Shown: positions 1-11,660 of the stretch, piece by piece
How the letters are laid out: every line of letters begins with the position of its first letter
Numbering within the stretch: position 1 is the stretch's first letter
DNA from: Strongylocentrotus purpuratus
Taxonomy: Eukaryota; Echinodermata; Echinoidea; Camarodonta; Strongylocentrotidae
DNA length: 64,000 bases
Direction of reading: 5' to 3'
NCBI RefSeq assembly: GCF_000002235.5
Contig: NW_022145604.1
Location: 981,597-1,045,596 of the forward strand
The notes under the pieces: model-generated
The model's database searches: none
The model's input: the letters and a program-made list of their open reading frames with translations, nothing else
What the model was told of the DNA's origin: nothing
Translations under genes and position numbers: made by a program

Positions 1-2118
1 AGTGTCATTTTATTGTATTTATTTTGCAAAAAAGAGATTTGTTTGGATATAATTGATGGACACTTCCACTGATGGATTACAAATTAAAAGTGAAATTTGA
101 TTTCACTCTAAACTTGGTAAATCGATTGTAGTTTTGTCAAATGCTTTCCTTACTTTTTCACCCCGTGGATGTTCCTTCAACATGAAGTTTCCCTAAATGT
201 TACCTTAAGGAAGAGATATGCCAGTTCCAGCGGCCCTCTACATGTCCGAGTCATATAGTAGGGGGGGGGGAGAATTTTTCTTTCCCTCCTGAAAAAGGAC
301 AACGTTAACCAAGTACAGTAATACAACAAAATTGGAAAAAATATCATGAAAGGGAGGATAAAATGAAAAAGGAGGTCGTGGAGAATGTTAAAATTAATTA
401 AATTGTTCTGGCATGTTGAGATATAAGGAGAGTGAAAGGGAGAAAATAGATAACGGGTGTGAGAATGAACGAGCGGGAGAGGAACAAAGGATGATGAGAG
501 AGAGAGAAAGAGAGAGAGAGAGAAAGAGAGAGAGAGAAGGAAAGAAGAGTGAACAAGGAGAGAGTGGAAGTGAAAATGAAAGAGTGGGAATAATGGAAAA
601 GAGAGCGATGGATGTATGGCAATGGAAATATCATAATGCAGTAAAAGCCAGAGGAAAAATACATATAACGGATAGAAGTATAAAGACAAAAACGTGGTAT
701 AAATAACACCTACAATTATTGATTACAAGTTTTCATGATCATTACAAATGTTGCAAGTCCCCCGGGATTCTCGGACCTGCCGCACCGTAAAGTTACCGTC
801 CGATTTGATTAATATTTCATTTCAGAGTATATATGTCGATTGATACATTTGTTGTTAAATATTGTGGTGGGTGTCGGGCCCATTTCAGGAAGAGTATTCT
901 CCCCCCCTTTTTTGGGGGGGGGGGGGGCTAAGGGGATATGGGGGACATCAGGGACTTGGGATCCTAAAATTAACTTTTTACATGTGCCTCGTTTAACTTC
1001 ATTTATAATCAATATTTTGCGGGTAAGGGCTTTGCAGGGTGGGGGCTTTAGCCCCTAACCCCTCCCCATCTACAACCGCTACTGATGGATGTAGGTGTTT
1101 AGCAAATTAGGACTTAATAACAACTTGGTTCTTAAATACTAAATATTGCTGCTGTCAGAGAAAAATCAGTACGAGTAAACAAACTTCCGTGTATTCTTTG
1201 ATTTCTTTCTGTTGATTCAAGCCTTATTCGCTCTATCCCGCTAGCAGCAGGTGCAGAGCGTGGTAATCGAGTAGGTATGTAACTATTCAAACTAGCCTGA
1301 TGAGACGATTATATATGCTAATGCCTGATTTACAAGGGGCAGACGTAAGTATTAGTGTGAGAGGTTTCGTAATCCTTTATGGAATTAAGCGTATGGGGGA
1401 GGAGATTCAGGAAACGTGTTTTTAATGAGAATTTCTGCATGTTTGAAGTCGTAGAAAAATGGAATCAAGATAATGAAAATCAGTTATTTATATAAAGAAA
1501 ATGAACAAGATAAACAAATTAAGTGTGGTACTGATTTGATTCCTTTGCGTTGTCCTGTCATTTTTGTTCTCTTCCTTTGCATCTTCTATTTCTTGCATTA
1601 TTCTTTTCCATCCTTTTCATTATTTTGTCCTTCACCATTCGAGATCTTTCAGGGGCACGTTCCCCTCCCCACCCCTTGAAGCTTCCCCTCTGATCGTAGG
1701 ACACGACGAACCGAGCATTAACATTATTTGCATCGAATGCATTATACCTGTCAAAATCCCTATACATGTATGTTCGACAACAATTATACCAAAGCGCATT
1801 TCTCACTTTAATTGTTACACCTTTTTGTTATGATACTACAGATGTATTTGGAAATTATTTACCAAACTCATGCTGGACTTCGAAGTTTGAAATTCATATA
1901 GGAAATATCGCAAGTGTATTACAAGCTCAAAGAGAAGGTTGGGTCCTAGGGAGAGGTGAAAATAATTTGTGAGCGTTATCATTGTTATTATACAAGTGTG
2001 GATGAACATCAGAGAAAAAATGGTCCCTGAAAGCATGGCACTACAAATTCCTTCATATTCTAAATATGGCATGAAACAGCTTAAAAATGAGGGCCTCATT
2101 TTTATGCCACATGTTTGT
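1..2118. other. intergenic, no gene recognised
   Basis: No reading frame here looks like a real protein. The open frames come from low-complexity DNA: a GA-rich tract near 413-560 and C/G homopolymers near 900-930. Around 880-1080 several stretches of the type 'GGGGGCTTTAGCCCC' and 'CCGCTACTGATGG' resemble decayed hAT-type transposon ends, but no paired ends or target duplication were found. Confidence 0.5.
493..540. repeat. (GA)n microsatellite
   Basis: An interrupted GAGA tract (GA/GAAA) lies inside a broader purine-rich stretch of about 413-610. The apparent open frames across it encode only Arg/Glu runs and are not genes. Confidence 0.9.
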
Positions 2119-2310
2119 GTAGTCCCGTATACATCTTTCTGTGCACAGTGCCTGTTACTGTTACTAAGACTAGGACAAATATCTTATCATTTTGATGATT
2201 CCAGGACCTTGCAGTACACACCAATACTTATATATATATATATATGCTACTTGATCAACCTTTTCTGATTGATTCCACACCGTTTCTCTGACAATGCAAT
2301 CGCATGACCA
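2119..2310. mobile_element. partial copy of TTAA-flanked MITE (family D)
   Basis: This segment matches one half of the element at 25881-26246: the shared blocks include 'AGTCCCGTATACATCTTTCT', 'TTGATGATTCCAGGACCTTGCA' in part, and 'CAATCGCATGACCA'. It is interrupted by a TA microsatellite and ends abruptly at a G-run that precedes another element. Its other half is missing. Confidence 0.6.
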
Positions 2311-2323
2311 GGGGGGGGGGGGG

Positions 2324-2634
2324 GGGTATTTCACAAAGATCTTAAAGTCAAACTTAACTCTAAGTTGGACTTAAACATTATGGAGAGCCATTTGTAGCCT
2401 CAAAATAAAAGATATTCAAAAGCAAAAATTCAATTTTTTTGGACTCTTTATAAATTCCACATCAAGAACATGACATCTCCTTGATAATACAAAATATGAA
2501 TGATTTGAATCAACATTTTATGCCTTTTAAAACAACTTTAACAAATTTATTTTCATATATGCTAACAGCTTTCCATAACTGTTAAGTCCAACCTAGAGAA
2601 GAGTTCAACTTAGGATCTTTGTGAAAATACCCCC
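2324..2634. mobile_element. MITE with GTATTTCACAAAGAT inverted ends
   Basis: The left end reads GTATTTCACAAAGATCTTAA and the right end is its complement (ATCTTTGTGAAAATAC), both followed inward by imperfect 'AGTTGGACTTAA' inverted repeats. A related element is at 23403-23690. No coding capacity is present, so it is a non-autonomous DNA element. No target duplication is clear because the left flank is a G homopolymer. Confidence 0.65.
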
Positions 2635-2946
2635 AAGAACTCGTGGTGAAGCGGTACCAGCACAAATCAGAAGAAATTGAAGTTGATAGAAATGGTGCAG
2701 TCGATCAAACTAGGCAGCCATTAGTTTATGATAAATTGAAAACATCTGGTAGAATGGATCTAATTTGCTACAGATTTAGACATCATTAGAAAAGCTTAAA
2801 CATATCTCTGTTTAAAGCTAATTCTTTAATGTTCCTGTACAAATCACCTCTGATATAAGAAAGAGCAAAATTACATCAACTAATATTTTAGAAGGAGGAA
2901 GTACAAAGGTAAAACAAATTATTTTATTACTTTACACGCAGTATTT

Positions 2947-3129
2947 TTCTCTCGCTCTCTCTCTCTCTCTCTCTTTCACTCTCTCTTTCTCTCTCTCTTT
3001 CACCCTCTCTTTCACCCTCTCTCTCTATCTCTCTCTCTCTCTCTCTCTTCACTCTCTCTCTCTCTCTCTTTCACCCTCTCTCTCTCTATCTCTCTCTCTC
3101 TCTCTCTTTCACTCTCTCTCTCTTTCACC

Positions 3130-3162
<33 letters not shown>

Positions 3163-3205
3163 TCTCTCATTCTCTCTCTCTCCCTCTTCCTCCCTTCCTG
3201 TCTTC
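2947..3205. repeat. (CT)n microsatellite, about 260 bp
   Basis: A long pyrimidine tract of CT repeats broken by regularly spaced TTTCAC/TCACCC interruptions, suggesting a higher-order repeat of about 40-60 bp built from the CT units. Confidence 0.9.
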
Positions 3206-4320
3206 CTCTCCATGTCTCTCTTTCCATTGACTCTCATTTTAACGATATCATGTTATGTAAATCAAGTATGTAGCCTCCTCTCCAATCCCTCCACACCCCT
3301 CCCCCCTCCCCTCCCCTCCCAATCCAATGTCCTCTCGTCATATTCCTCTCCGCGTCATATTCTCTTCTGGTATTTGTGAAACATAACTAGATGTGTCATC
3401 GTGCTAATGGCATCATGTGCTGAGACACAACAGTTGCCAGTGACGTGATTGATGTCAAACCAGTGAGGTATCATAACAAGGGTGTACCTGCAAAATAGAA
3501 AACTCATACAAAAACAATTCAATTCACATAAATATTCAGTCTATATTCACATTAAAAAAAAGGCATTTTGTAAAAATTTTAGCAACTAATGATTATTTAT
3601 GGCTGGGTTTCCTTCCAAAGTATAATGGCATGAAGAAGAAAAAACATATACGAGTATTCACTGCATCGGGAGGGTGAGATGATTGTAAAATTACTGTTTA
3701 TTTAGTATATTCATAATACACTGTAATTCTATTTTGATGTTAACAACTGCCAATGTTAATATAATATATATTTCATTACTATATTGGGACTATAAGAAAT
3801 CGTTTACATGATCATTTTATATTCCCTACCAAAAACTCAGTACAGCATGCTATTGCTATGAGAACTACTTATTAAAGAGTTTGTTTTTGTCTGCTTCTTC
3901 CTCCCATACTCAACCGACAAAACCGAATCCCTCTAGAAGTATTAAATATGTATTCATGTATTTTTTGTAAAAGCCATGTAACGTACACCCCCCCCCCCTT
4001 CCCATCCAACCCTACGTACGCCGTAGATTTCATTTCATGGCAAATCTTAATTGTACAGTCGATTTACCTGTAATGTTATTAAACTGTATGTGATATATTG
4101 TAGACGGATTTGTCATGCATGAAGTTCTAACCCACGGACAAGGCTTTAACGAGTAAATTGGCACAAACACCTGTTTACCGCTGATTAAATATTCAACAAA
4201 AAAATTGTGGAGCGCCAGAACGATGAGCTCACTATTTATGAAGAAGATCGATGCTGTTATAACCACAAGCGTGTTAACCTTACACGTTGTCTATTGTTGT
4301 CATGTTCATGTTTATCCACA
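3206..4320. other. intergenic, nothing recognised
   Basis: AT-rich sequence with a short C-run near 3298-3320 and another near 3988. No coding exon, repeat family member or RNA gene was recognised. Confidence 0.4.
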
Positions 4321-4324
4321 GGGC

Positions 4325-4513
4325 GGGAGAGGTGAGGAGGAGAAGGGAGGGCGGGGGAGGGGGAGGAGGAGGGGAGGGGAGGAGGTGAGGAGGGGTGGAG
4401 AGGGAGAGGGGTAGAGGGGTGGAGGGGGAGGGAGAGAGGGAATGGTGGATGGATGGAAGGGAGAGCGTTAGAGAGAGAGGGGAGAGAGAAGGGGGAGAAA
4501 CACACACACACAC

Positions 4514-4582
<69 letters not shown>

Positions 4583-4644
4583 TAGAGGCAGACATAGATA
4601 ATCAAAGGAAGAGAGAGGAGAGGGAGATAAAGAGAGAGAGAGCA

Positions 4645-4678
<34 letters not shown>

Positions 4679-4715
4679 CAAGAGAGACAGGCAGAGAGAG
4701 AGAGAGCGCGCGCTA
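4325..4715. repeat. compound GGA / CT / CA / GA microsatellite
   Basis: In order: a purine block rich in GGGA/GGAG (about 4325-4500), CA repeats, a CT block, a longer CA block (about 4551-4578) and a GA block (about 4610-4710). The switch from purine to pyrimidine and back could form triplex or Z-DNA; this is structural inference only. Confidence 0.85.
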
Positions 4716-4719
4716 CTCT

Positions 4720-5714
4720 TCACTGTATGATATGCCAAGAAAATTATTATTAACCTGTAGATCATTAGCAGACCAGATTTCCACGAACAATTTTGGCTTC
4801 ATACCACTGCTGGTAATATAATAGTGCAGCAGTGCGCTGTCTCACTCTCACGATGCTAGCCATTTAAATAGTAACTGGATACTTTGAATGCCATATGTTC
4901 TCGTTTTTAATTACTGGTGTGTCAGGGAATTAGTAGTGATCATTGCTTTCGAAGTGAACTTTCACCCTGATCATCAGAACTCTATACATTAGAGATCTCT
5001 TATCATCGTCTGTTTAGATCATTCACGTTTATACACAACGGTCTCTGTTACCCAGGTAATGTAATAAAATGCATATATATATATTTCTTTCGATTTCCAC
5101 CGAAACTATATTAGTGTTTTCTGTGTAGTGCCTAGATCTATCACTATGTTCTTAAGCATGAAACTGTATAAATTGGCTTCAATTATCGTTAATGATGATC
5201 TTGGCAGCTGGTGATATTACATCGGGATTTCATGGAAAAATCATTTTATAATTTTCTCTTGAATAATGGAAGCGACCTCACCGATTTAATGGAACTATAG
5301 AACTAAAGAACTACATGTATAACAAAAGTTGTTATTGTTTGCTGATCCAACCTAATAATAATGTCAGGTATGGTATATTTCATATGCCTGTATGCAGGCT
5401 CAGGGTTGATTGTATTTACAACATGTTTAAAACATGGGCAGCTCTTATGCCTTTTGTTTTAAATCATTAAAGCCAATCTTGAGCTCTGGCATGGCCATCG
5501 AATGTCGAGAGATATTATGGCTATAATTCATTCTGTATTGATTATCCTGCAGTAAAATAAAAGCAACCTCACAAAAACGTTCTGTGAATCATCTTAAATA
5601 AAAACCAAAACTCTCATTTGCACATAGGGCTTAAGCATAATTTTGTTTTAACCACATGTTGAAATAAACTAAGCTTGAACTAAGCTTGTACTATAATTTT
5701 TTTTTAAAAAGCAA
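4720..5714. other. intergenic, nothing recognised
   Basis: AT-rich sequence without recognisable exons or RNA genes. Confidence 0.4.
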
Positions 5715-5910
5715 CAGGTGTCGGGCCTATTTTATTTTTTTCTTGATTTCCTTATCTTTCTATGCTCATTTCTCAGCTCCTATATTTTCTACCAAAATCG
5801 TTTGGCACTTGTCATTTAATTGTATAATCTTGAACATTCAGTGTAAGTTTTATTAGATTCGGTGAGTCTTTATTTTCTATCATTACCAGCCAGAACTCAA
5901 GCTTATTTAT
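5715..5910. mobile_element. partial family D MITE (right half)
   Basis: Matches the right half of the full element at 33127-33508: 'GGTGTCGGGCCTA', 'TTCCTTATCTTTCTATGCTC', 'TTGGCACTTGTCATTTA', 'ATCTTGAACATTCAGTGTAA' and the terminal 'CCAGAACTCAAGCTTAT'. The left half is absent. Confidence 0.65.
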
Positions 5911-7048
5911 GATATCTACATTGTACAACACGCAACACTTACACCTTCTGCGTCCTGTGAGACCTGCCCATATATGGCCTCCTTGAATAAGGGTTCATTT
6001 AAAACGTGGCATTATTCTATTGAGCATGCCGTTAATATCCGTGTTTCCCATTAATTACCTTTAAAACGAAATAGTTCAGATATTGGCATTATCGAAGCGT
6101 TGCTTTCTGCCACCCTTTAACACTCTTCTGTTCATTCTCCTCATGCGAGAGAACATTTTTTTTTTTTTTTTTTTTTTTTTGGGGGGGGGGGGAGGTATAA
6201 TGGCTACAATAGCAACGAAGTTTAGGTCATAACATATCACAAAAAGTCGGGGAAATATAGAAGAATCCCACAATGGGGTTTAGAAAAATAACATTGTTCG
6301 ATTTTTGTTTCCACTCTTAACTTTTAGTTTTATTTGTAATAGAATACCGGATGTTTCTAGGGAACATTAACAATTTGAGCGGAAGAAATCTTTGTATTGA
6401 TACTGAGGTTGATGTGTTGATAGGTATTGTGATTGGGGGGGGGGGGGGGGAGGGAACTACATCTAACAAAAAAAGTGTAATTACCCTCAGTTTGTTTGAA
6501 ATCATATCTTCCTCTGTGTTTAAAAGTGGTGTGTAAATGGAGAATAGAATTCCATTATTAAGTAAATTGAATCCGTCTACCTTCTATACTTTCCCATGCC
6601 CCCTTCCCCACCCCATCTCTCTCCCTCCCCCTTCTCTGCCTCTCTCTCTCTCTCTCTCTCTCCCATTCTCTCTTCCCCCTTTGTTTCTCTTTCTCACTCT
6701 CCCCCTTTCTCGTTATTCTCTAATGCCTAACTCTATTTCTCCACCTCTTTATACATGTATAAGCGAGCCCCTATGCAGCTCCCATGCCGCGTTTATCACA
6801 GCATGAAAAATATCACATCTACGGGTATCACACCTTTTTACCTGGAAAACATCAACATCTGCGCTACACACTTGTTCTAAGACCATGATTCATAGCCTTC
6901 ACACTAGATTTAAAAACAAGGATTATAAGTTATTCAATGCACTGGAAATGGGCCCCAAAATAAGAAATTAAACTCAATCTATGCGATGTGTTAATTGGTG
7001 ACGCACAGATGTAATTATCTCAGAAATGACTACTTGGGGAGGTATCCG
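5911..7048. other. intergenic with T/G and CT homopolymer tracts
   Basis: Contains a poly-T run followed directly by poly-G (about 6157-6191), a G-run at 6436-6450 and a short CT repeat (about 6640-6662). No coding exon was recognised. Confidence 0.4.
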
Positions 7049-7237
7049 TTAGAGAATAGAGCTTGAGGTAGTGACAGTCCACTCAACACATAAAGGGGCT
7101 ATTGCAATGTCCATTGCACACAAAGCATCATTTGTCTGACGGAGCAGTGCGTCAGCGACTACCGTGCTCCTTGGCGCATATTGCATGTAAGCGGTATTTC
7201 CAACATAAAATAAATGCCCAATAAATAAACTGAACAT
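7049..7237 (-). pseudogene. fragment of Ty3/gypsy-like pol (RNase H end), degraded
   Basis: The minus-strand frame contains 'MQYAPRSTVVADALLRQ', which resembles the conserved 'Y.PG....VADALSR' stretch at the end of the RNase H domain of Ty3/gypsy retrotransposons. Only about 60 codons are open, with no surrounding reverse transcriptase, integrase or LTR, so this would be a relic. The match is by eye to a short motif and could be chance. Confidence 0.35.
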
Positions 7238-7499
7238 GGCTTTGAATTATTTGCGTATATTACTCATTTTCTTCATCGTACAGAATTGAAAAAGTGTGGT
7301 CACTGTTGGATAAAAAATCGAAATGTCGCCTTATGCAACGAGCAATGCAATGAGCATAACGAAAGTGGTCAAGAAAAGACTTTTAGGGAGTGCAAGATCA
7401 TGGCCTGAAATCAACCTCAAATAAAGTATGCTGGGGATGGATAGTGGGTATGTTTAGGCTAGCATAGCGCAGAGATCTACCCTTAATAAAGGTAATACA

Positions 7500-7975
7500 A
7501 AGTTTCGGTATGGGGTCATGAACTTGGTTCAGATGAACATATTTGAAGCATATGCGATCATACAATATTCAATGATCATTGTCGTGGTTGAAATCGAGTC
7601 TACAGTGATGAAATTGTGAATAATAAACTCTTTATGTTGTATAGCTCCCTTTACAGGTTTTAATTACTTTAGCTTCAAAACAGTGTTTCTTGACAACAAT
7701 CGACCGATTTGTATTCCCGTATGGAAATTATATATCAGAACTGCAGGTTCCGAGATTTTCATGGTCGCAGCTACCATTGTATGGCCGTAGGCGCTATTTG
7801 AAATTTATCGGGAGCACCGACAAATTTAATATTTGAATTTCTCGATATCCTTAGCGTTTTAAAACCCAATTTTTTCAAAGTTGATTATTTTAACACTAGG
7901 TTTCACAATGGCAATGCAAATTTTAAATTTCATAATCCAATCCTGTTGAAATATTACCAAACCTTTGTATTACCT
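7500..7975. mobile_element. TTAA-type MITE (family C), copy 1
   Basis: Ends are AGGTAATACAAAG at left and CTTTGTATTACCT at right. The interior shares long blocks with the copy at 33755-34251, such as 'GGTATGGGGTCATGAA' and 'GGTCGCAGCTACCATTGTA'. The right flank is TTAA; the left flank is ATAA, so one side of the target duplication is mutated. Confidence 0.7.
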
Positions 7976-7979
7976 TTAA

Positions 7980-9235
7980 CAGAATGGTCATGAGAAAACC
8001 AGGCTCATTCGGTTCTGTCGTTTGCTGTGGTTAGAACATGTGCCCATAATGATGAGATTATAATGAGGCCGTGTCTATAAAAATCATCGGAATTGCGAAC
8101 AGGGGTGGTGACATTTAGGATGGTGACGTATAAGAATGAAGTTAAAGTCATTAGTGATTGTGATGTGATTCTAGTGGTTCGAAAAGACTGAGATCGAGAC
8201 TTTTATTTGACGCACACTAAAGTGCAGTTTCAGATTCAGATTCAGATAAATTTTATTGGTCCATTTGGAAATTCAGTTGTTGGCATTTAATACATAAAGC
8301 ACACGAACAATATAAAATATAGAATAATATACACAAATACATAATAAAAAGTAGCAAATGACATATTCATATGGAAACACGGATATAAATCGTCTTTACA
8401 CAGTGGAATAATATAAGAGAATAGGATAAATAAATAAGTGGGAATAGTAATACCATATAGGATTAGGTCGTTGAAGAGGTAGAACAACCTTTTTGATTGT
8501 GAAACTATGAACTTTAACTAGGATTAGGTATAAAGCTACTCAAAGTGTATGCAGCAGTTAAACAAACAGTTAAATTATGGTAAGAGTGAGGGGGAGCTAG
8601 GGGAGAATCTATGAGCATGATTTATTTTCATTTTTAGAATGATATCAATGAAAAGGACTGCTAGCTGGGAGAAAACAAATTCCCGATGATAAAGATTATA
8701 GTCTACCCCACAAAATAATTATTAGGCAGTTTTGGGAAATTTCAAGATCACTTTATACTTCGATTTCAGAAGAAAAAATATTACCTGAGAAAGGAATATC
8801 ACTGCTCAGAGCTAGGTCGGGTACATAGATACCCCCACGTTGTTTTTATGTAAAGATTTTTAAAACCTATTCTTGTTTGTAATCCAAATTGTGCCACTCA
8901 TGAGTCATGATGCGGTGGGTGCTAATGGCTTAAAGTTTGTCCACCAGTCATATTCACGTTGTAACCTCATTTCGTAGCATAACTTATTTGGTGACTAAAT
9001 CTTATATAAAATTCACCAGTCTAGTCGAGCAGTAAAATAGGAGTACTGCTAATTTACTCATGGTGGAAATATAACAGCTGTGAAACTCCACAGCTGCCTG
9101 GAGTATGGAGGTTTACCAGAGAGTTTCACACTCGGGCGTAGTACGTCGGCTACACCAGGGTATGTGAGTTAAAGTCTCACCTCCCTGGCTACACGTACCA
9201 TTTCGATCTTGTATAATGGACTGTACCCCCCCCCC
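7980..9235. other. intergenic with minor repeat remnants
   Basis: Around 8228-8300 the sequence 'ATTCAGATAAATTTTATTGG' resembles retroposon ends also seen near 31210, 38120, 45530 and 60900. Around 9121-9195 a CCAGGG/CCCTGG stem encloses a T-arm-like hairpin (GTGAG-loop-CTCAC), which may be a decayed tRNA-derived SINE. No gene was recognised. Confidence 0.4.
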
Positions 9236-9240
9236 TCCCC

Positions 9241-9242
<2 letters not shown>

Positions 9243-9304
<62 letters not shown>
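9243..9304. repeat. (CT)n microsatellite
   Basis: A nearly uninterrupted CT run, followed at 9470-9614 by a second one. The whole 9230-9640 interval is strongly pyrimidine-rich on the plus strand. Confidence 0.95.
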
Positions 9305-9309
<5 letters not shown>

Positions 9310-9469
9310 CCTCTCCCCACCCCTCTCTCGCTCAGCTTTCTTTCCCTTCAAGACTATAATTATTCTCACTTTTTCTCTTTATCCCGCTCTTTTTCGTCTC
9401 TTCTCCCCCCTCCACTGTACTCCCTCTTTTCCCATCAATGCATCTCCCCCTCCCTCTCTCTCCCCCTCC

Positions 9470-9553
9470 CTCTCTCCCCCCCTCTCTCTCTCTCTCTCTC
9501 TCTTCTTCTCTCTGTCTCTCTCTCTCTGTCTCTCTCTTCCTCTCTCTCTCTCT

Positions 9554-9614
<61 letters not shown>
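9470..9614. repeat. (CT)n microsatellite
   Basis: CT repeats with scattered TT, GT and CC interruptions; the last 55 bases are nearly pure CT. Confidence 0.95.
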
Positions 9615-9619
<5 letters not shown>

Positions 9620-9625
9620 TTGTTC

Positions 9626-10577
9626 CCTCAATGTCTTCTCTTTCCCTATTTTACCGCAGACACCTTGTTCCACCCGAAAGGAGCGTAGCCTTACTGGTAA
9701 TATGTATTTTGATATCAGCTTGTAAACGTGTTTTCTGTTCCCTCTCGTAAAGGAAAAAAAAACTGACGCCATTTCACGTTTATTTGATCATATTGTCTCA
9801 AAAACAACGAAAACATACCCTTGCAAAAATAAATTGAAGCACTTATTTACAATTTCTTGCCTTTCCTTCTTTAAATCACAGCGATAGGCGAGGAGTCCTT
9901 AACAGCAAGCAACATCCGCTTTACAACGTTTTAGATCGTCACGTCAGTTTGACTGAACCAGTGTCTAGCTAACCAGGATATAGGACGGAAGGCTGACAAG
10001 AAGATAGGATAAGCGAAGGAAATTGTGTGAAAATGGACTATACTCTGTTACATCGTCTTACTGAAATTAATCTGACTTGAAACATAAAACTAGTTTAACC
10101 AGTCTTTACACTTTACTCAGCCTTACTTCATGATACTAGCTACAGCAGGAAGCTGGACAACAAAAGGAGCTGACCTAGTCTATCTATATGATCCATATTG
10201 ATATTTAAAGGTGGTGTTGAATGTGATTCAATTAGCTTTGGCTAGCTACATCTACCGTGCCTACGATCCATCAGTACCTTCAAACAAAGGCAAAATCAAT
10301 CCAAGCAGTATCAACCACAATATCAACTTTTCCCACTTTCATGTTAACTGGCTTTAAACCAGTTACAGCTAGTCAGAACTGGGAAACGAGGACGAGAAAG
10401 AGATGCTAACAATTTGTCTTTCTTATCGGGTGAACGTTTTCGTCAAGTGACATTAACATGACAATGTCTAAGTGACTGCTATTTCCACCATACTGTTTGG
10501 TCTTCCACGCCAAATTGACTGTAACAGATACTAGCAAGTCAGAATAGGAGACGAGGAGTTGGGCGAAAAAGACCAAG
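9626..10577. other. region upstream of the GALNT coding start
   Basis: This 950-bp stretch must hold the 5' UTR and perhaps the promoter of the downstream glycosyltransferase, unless further non-coding exons lie upstream. I see no convincing TATA box. An in-frame TAG at 10545-10547 shows that the coding frame does not extend upstream of the chosen ATG without splicing. Confidence 0.35.
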
Positions 10578-10741
10578 ATGAGAAGCAAACATTTAAAGAG
10601 AAACTGCGGCGTCTACTTCCTAGTGGCTTCTGCAGGGGCCTGTCTTCTTGCCAATATCTTATTTGTTGTATACCACTTAAACCACGATGAGAGCCACCAT
10701 GCAACAGTCGGAAACAAGAGAGAAACACTCGACCATCTCGT
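10578..10741 (+). CDS. GALNT exon 1: start and membrane anchor
   Basis: Codons 1-54 plus two bases. The ATG is the first one after the in-frame TAG at 10545. The frame gives [16 protein letters not shown] followed by a hydrophobic run to about residue 32, a type II signal anchor preceded by basic residues. The donor is GTAAGT at 10742. Confidence 0.9.
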
Positions 10742-10775
10742 GTAAGTAATTCGACGAGGAGCATGAGGAGGCTTT

Positions 10776-10829
<54 letters not shown>

Positions 10830-11612
10830 AAGTTGTGGTGGGGTGGTGGTGGTGGACGTACGGTATGAGTGGTAGTGGCAGAAGAAGTCAGTGGCTGATA
10901 CAGGGGGACCGGGGGTCCCGGGCCCCTCCCCTGGCCAAAAAACAGGTATATTAAACCTTTTGTTAAGATAAAAAAAGAAGACGGGTCCCTCCCCCTTGTG
11001 CAAGAGGGGGGGGGGGGGTGGTGTTGATTCGGCGCTAAATATTTTCTCACGAATTGTGAAGGAAAAAAAATAGAGCTCCTTATTCACCGGCTGGCTGGTA
11101 GATGTACCATATATGTAATTGTTGATTTCATAGCTACATGTACATAGCTCATGGCAACCAGTGTTAATTATTCAGGGAAAAGGGGACATGGCAAAATCTT
11201 TCTTTTTAACGCCTTTTTCCGTATAAATTCATTCCAATGAATGTATTGCAACGCCGTAGATATTTGCCTTATCGAGTTGAACCTGTTACATGTCAGATCG
11301 TGTCAATACTATTGATCATCTCTTTTCATGTCAACGATCGTAACTTTAGATTCACATCGATGGACGACAACAATTTCGAGGTTAAGAATAACGAAGAAAA
11401 GATCCGACATCGTAAAAAAATTCTGCGTCCGCACGGTAAGGTCGCTGACTTCCATGACGATGACGGTCGTCGTAAGCCTTCCGATTCCGTTGATAATGAC
11501 GAGGCGTCGAAGTTCAGAATACCTGCAGAGGAGATGATGGAAAACATGCGAAATGGAATAGTAGGTGAGTTGATCGGATTCAGGGGCACCCCCTCTCTCC
11601 CTCCTCTCTCTC

Positions 11613-11660
<48 letters not shown>

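Noticed and set aside
413..706. Open frames of 97-170 codons on both strands
   Set aside because: They are translations of GA/CT microsatellites (Arg-Glu or Leu-Ser runs) without coding signals.
3012..3227. Minus-strand Arg/Glu-rich frame
   Set aside because: Pure product of the CT repeat.
9121..9195. Possible tRNA gene
   Set aside because: A T-arm-like hairpin exists, but no acceptor stem or anticodon arm can be drawn; at best a decayed SINE head.
9209..9725. Several Leu/Ser-rich frames
   Set aside because: Product of CT repeats; no splice or start support.
10613..11087. Minus-strand frames of 136-145 codons with Tyr and Leu runs
   Set aside because: They are antisense to GALNT exon 1 and read through a (TAG)n repeat and homopolymers.
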